From the NCBI GenBank assembly GCA_016867505.1, contig VGJH01000035.1, positions 1-8,817 of the forward strand: a stretch of DNA of 8,817 nucleotides, in the 5' to 3' direction. Position 1 is the stretch's first letter. The number at the start of each line of letters is the position of its first letter. Under the pieces are notes generated by a model, which saw only the letters and a program-made list of their open reading frames with translations, did not search any database and had not been told where the DNA came from. This document shows positions 7,136-8,817 of the stretch, piece by piece. The stretch is from Candidatus Bathyarchaeota archaeon. Its GTDB lineage: Archaea > Thermoproteota > Bathyarchaeia > TCS64. A program made the translations under genes and the position numbers.

Positions 7136-7179
7136 ATATATCAAAATTAGTAATCAAAAGAGAGTGATAAATTAGTTAC

Positions 7180-8373
7180 TTAGAAATTTAATATCAAATG
7201 ATAACAGACTGCAAAAATGTATAACATAATTATTGGCGGAATTAGATATTTATAGACTTTATTTAAATCAGACCTATAATATTGATTGGTTAAAATTAAA
7301 CAGAGATGTATAGGGCTCCAAGTATAACCACTGACTATTCCTGCGAATATTATTGTTATATTAGAAACACCAACAGTTGTTAATAGAGGTAACAGTAAGG
7401 GGATAATGATACCAACACCCATTGTTGGAGTTCCTGATATTGCCCCAACCAACATTGGTGCTATCAAGATTATTAGAGTGATTGGGAGGCCTATGTTAAT
7501 TATTGTTTTAAACAATTCAGTTACCGTTCCTGACATTGTCAGGAAATATCTGAAATATAATGTTGCTAAAACTGAAATAACGGTATCCCATTTAACACCA
7601 AACCATAAATATTTTAAAGCAGTTTTTAAGGGAACTTTTTTTATTAAATAAACTAAAAAAATACCTGTTAAAACACTTACCCATACTGGAATATTAAGAA
7701 TAGTTAAAATTATCGTAATAAGAATTGGAGATAATAGTTTAATTGTTTCTACAATATTTCTCTCTTTATTAATAACAGTAGATTTATCTTTTATAAAACG
7801 GTTAACAGCAAACCATCCAATAACCCATGAGGCAATGAATATTGGGAAATTTATTGTAATAAACTGTCTAAGATCCAAGCCTGAAAGCCTACATAAAATC
7901 AAAGTTGTTGGGGAGATGGGACTAACCCAATACCACACATGCCTATACCAAATATTTACAAAGGTCTTGTGTTCTGGCTGTAATTTTAATCGTTGAGCTT
8001 CATCCTCAATAAAAGGTGCTGACATTAATGCGCCTCCAGGCATACTGAGAATACCAAATAATGCAGGAATCAGTGCAAGTAATGCTTTACCAGGTAGAAA
8101 ATTTCGCAAATTTTCTATGAGCTCGACCATTAATCCAGTTTCTTTTAAACAATATCCTAAAACAGTAATTAGCGCAACTGCTGCACATAAATCCCAAGTT
8201 GAACTATCCAAGATTGTTTTTAATCCAGCATCCCAAAAAAGGATTAAAGGTTTCCCAGAGGTTAAACCAATTATTAAACAAGCAGTAAAGATGCTGATAG
8301 CAAAATCAATTCCTTTGAATCGAAGAATAAATAAAATTAGAAATGCTGTAAAGAGACCTACTAGTTCGATCAT
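7180..8373 (-). CDS. DUF401 family membrane protein, probable transporter
   Basis: A 397-residue integral membrane protein with about ten to eleven hydrophobic helices. It carries the DUF401 (COG1906) hallmark MPGGALMSAPF at 111-121, followed by RHVWYWVSPISPTT at 144-157. In the C-terminal half there is GAISGTPTMGVGI at 310-322 and SGYTWSPIHLCLIL at 348-361. The two SP-containing segments (SPISPTT and SPIHLC) suggest the inverted repeat of ion-transporter-superfamily carriers such as GntP/DctM-like proteins. No substrate is known to me for this family. ATG 8373-8371 is the natural start, with no upstream in-frame ATG, GTG or TTG close by. It has its own TATA box and a palindrome upstream, and is first in the row DUF401-fen1-lig. 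Whether fen1 is transcribed from this promoter or from within the 44-nt gap is unclear; no obvious functional link to DNA replication. Confidence 0.85.
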   Translation of the reverse strand: MIELVGLFTAFLILFILRFKGIDFAISIFTACLIIGLTSGKPLILFWDAGLKTILDSSTWDLCAAVALITVLGYCLKETGLMVELIENLRNFLPGKALLALIPALFGILSMPGGALMSAPFIEDEAQRLKLQPEHKTFVNIWYRHVWYWVSPISPTTLILCRLSGLDLRQFITINFPIFIASWVIGWFAVNRFIKDKSTVINKERNIVETIKLLSPILITIILTILNIPVWVSVLTGIFLVYLIKKVPLKTALKYLWFGVKWDTVISVLATLYFRYFLTMSGTVTELFKTIINIGLPITLIILIAPMLVGAISGTPTMGVGIIIPLLLPLLTTVGVSNITIIFAGIVSGYTWSPIHLCLILTNQYYRSDLNKVYKYLIPPIIMLYIFAVCYHLILNF

Positions 8374-8419
8374 GGAAACCAGCGTCTCATGATGGAAATA
8401 CTATGTTTGATTTAAACTA

Positions 8420-8428
8420 TATTATAAA
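8420..8428 (-). promoter_or_regulatory. TATA box of the DUF401 gene
   Basis: On the minus strand TTTATAATA lies about 47 nt before the ATG. A start site about 25 nt downstream would give a leader of roughly 20-25 nt. No clear ribosome binding site is seen in that leader. Confidence 0.4.
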
Positions 8429-8436
8429 CGGTAATA

Positions 8437-8451
8437 TTTTCAGGCTGAAAA
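8437..8451. promoter_or_regulatory. Perfect palindrome upstream of DUF401 promoter (candidate operator)
   Basis: TTTTCAGGCTGAAAA is a perfect 7-1-7 palindrome. TAATA (8432-8436) and TATTA (8454-8458) extend the symmetry if a 2-nt bulge is allowed. It sits about 8 bp upstream of the DUF401 TATA box, where archaeal regulators typically bind. There is no T-tract, so a terminator is less likely. Confidence 0.45.
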
Positions 8452-8602
8452 GGTATTAATTGTGAGTTTAGAGGATTCGAAGGCTGTCAAGTTCATCGGG
8501 CTGTAAAAAATTATGGCTTGAAATAGGTTTTCCAACACACCAAACAAGTCATTTCGGACTAAAACAAAAGACATTCAAAAAAACTAAGATATATACTAAA
8601 AA
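8452..8602. other. Intergenic stretch between DUF401 and MFS genes
   Basis: No convincing intact gene or RNA is visible here. The minus strand contains a possible frameshifted mini zinc-knuckle frame (8552 to 8468), described under findings, with a TATA-like AGTATATATC around 8591-8600 upstream of it. Nothing else stands out. Confidence 0.3.
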
Positions 8603-8611
8603 TTTTAAATA
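8603..8611 (+). promoter_or_regulatory. TATA box of the MFS gene
   Basis: TTTTAAATA, preceded by an A-rich BRE-like stretch, lies 39 nt before the TTG start. A start site near 8634 would leave a short leader that contains the GAGGT ribosome site at 8639-8643. Confidence 0.5.
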
Positions 8612-8638
8612 CTATAAAGATCAGTTTATAGGATTCTT

Positions 8639-8643
8639 GAGGT
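8639..8643 (+). promoter_or_regulatory. Ribosome binding site GAGGT that fixes the MFS start
   Basis: GAGGT matches the anti-Shine-Dalgarno sequence and is 6 nt before the TTG at 8650. An in-frame TGA at 8638-8640 rules out starts further upstream. Together these favour TTG 8650 over the ATG at 8692. Confidence 0.55.
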
Positions 8644-8649
8644 TTATTT

Positions 8650-8817
8650 TTGGCGTCTGCAATAAGAAGAGTTATATCGAATAGGAATGTTATGACCATT
8701 TCTTTAACAAACATGTTATATAATGTTTTTAATAATCTTTGGATGCTTTGGTGGTCCCTTTATCTTACAAAGGAGTTAAACGCCCCTATAACGGTTATCG
8801 GTCTTTTAGCAATGATT
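8650..8817 (+). CDS. Major facilitator superfamily transporter, N-terminal fragment
   Basis: Fifty-six codons are present before the window ends. The reading begins MASAIRRVISNRNV, a short basic cytoplasmic lead, then a first hydrophobic helix (about 15-38, TISLTNMLYNVFNNLWMLWW). It continues YLTKELNAPITVIGLLAMI, matching the usual MFS pattern of helix 1, a short periplasmic loop ending in lysine/glycine-like turns, and the start of helix 2 with an IGLL segment. The TTG start is supported by GAGGT 6 nt upstream. It retains the RNV lead, which resembles many MFS N-termini and would be lost if the ATG at 8692 were used. The substrate cannot be told from this fragment. Confidence 0.65.
   Translation, partial: MASAIRRVISNRNVMTISLTNMLYNVFNNLWMLWWSLYLTKELNAPITVIGLLAMI

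Noticed and set aside
7406..7651. Plus-strand open frame of 81 codons
   Set aside because: It is antisense to DUF401 membrane helices.
8117..8392. Plus-strand open frame of 91 codons
   Set aside because: It is antisense to the DUF401 N-terminus and covers that gene's start and leader; no recognisable motif.
8372..8398. Direct repeat ATGGAAA near the DUF401 start
   Set aside because: A two-copy 7-mer in AT-rich sequence without further structure is not significant.
8465..8490. Minus-strand TTCGAATCC, which resembles a tRNA T-loop
   Set aside because: The flanking bases do not pair as a T-stem, and no acceptor or anticodon arm can be built around it.

Overview
This AT-rich window is almost certainly archaeal chromosomal DNA. 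It carries a FEN1-type flap endonuclease next to an archaeal/eukaryotic-type ATP-dependent DNA ligase and a HerA/VirB4-like ATPase. TTG and GTG start codons are used, and A/T-only TATA-like boxes lie about 25 nt before the likely transcript starts. The lineage cannot be fixed from sequence alone. An uncultured mesophilic group such as an Asgard or Bathyarchaeia-like archaeon is only an impression. I saw no rRNA, tRNA, CRISPR array, insertion sequence or phage gene.

Layout. 1-222 (+): the C-terminal end of an acyl-adenylate-forming ligase. 235-1950 (-): a HerA-like ATPase with an altered P-loop and Walker B, a coiled coil and a C-terminal winged helix. 2037-2387 (-): an open frame for a winged-helix DNA-binding protein that has no ATG/GTG/TTG start; the nearest ATG is one base out of frame. 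2481-3044 and 3102-4523 (+): an ECF transporter S component (RibU-like) followed by an AbgB-type M20 amidohydrolase. 8373 to 4528 (-): DUF401 membrane protein, then fen1, then lig, with fen1 and lig only 4 nt apart. 8650-8817 (+): the start of an MFS transporter.

How the genes may work together. FEN1 and ligase carry out consecutive steps of Okazaki-fragment maturation and long-patch repair, so the tight linkage makes functional sense. Both have PCNA-binding motifs that look poor in the usual paired aromatics. The S component and the amidohydrolase could form a vitamin or conjugate uptake-and-hydrolysis pair; the substrate is unknown. The winged-helix frame is divergent from the S-component gene. 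A perfect inverted repeat lies between that gene's TATA box and its ATG, so local repression is plausible but unproven. A second perfect palindrome lies just upstream of the DUF401 TATA box.

The most worthwhile leads are the start-less winged-helix gene, the atypical ATPase next to it, the fen1-lig pair with its degenerate PIP motifs, and the two operator-like palindromes.
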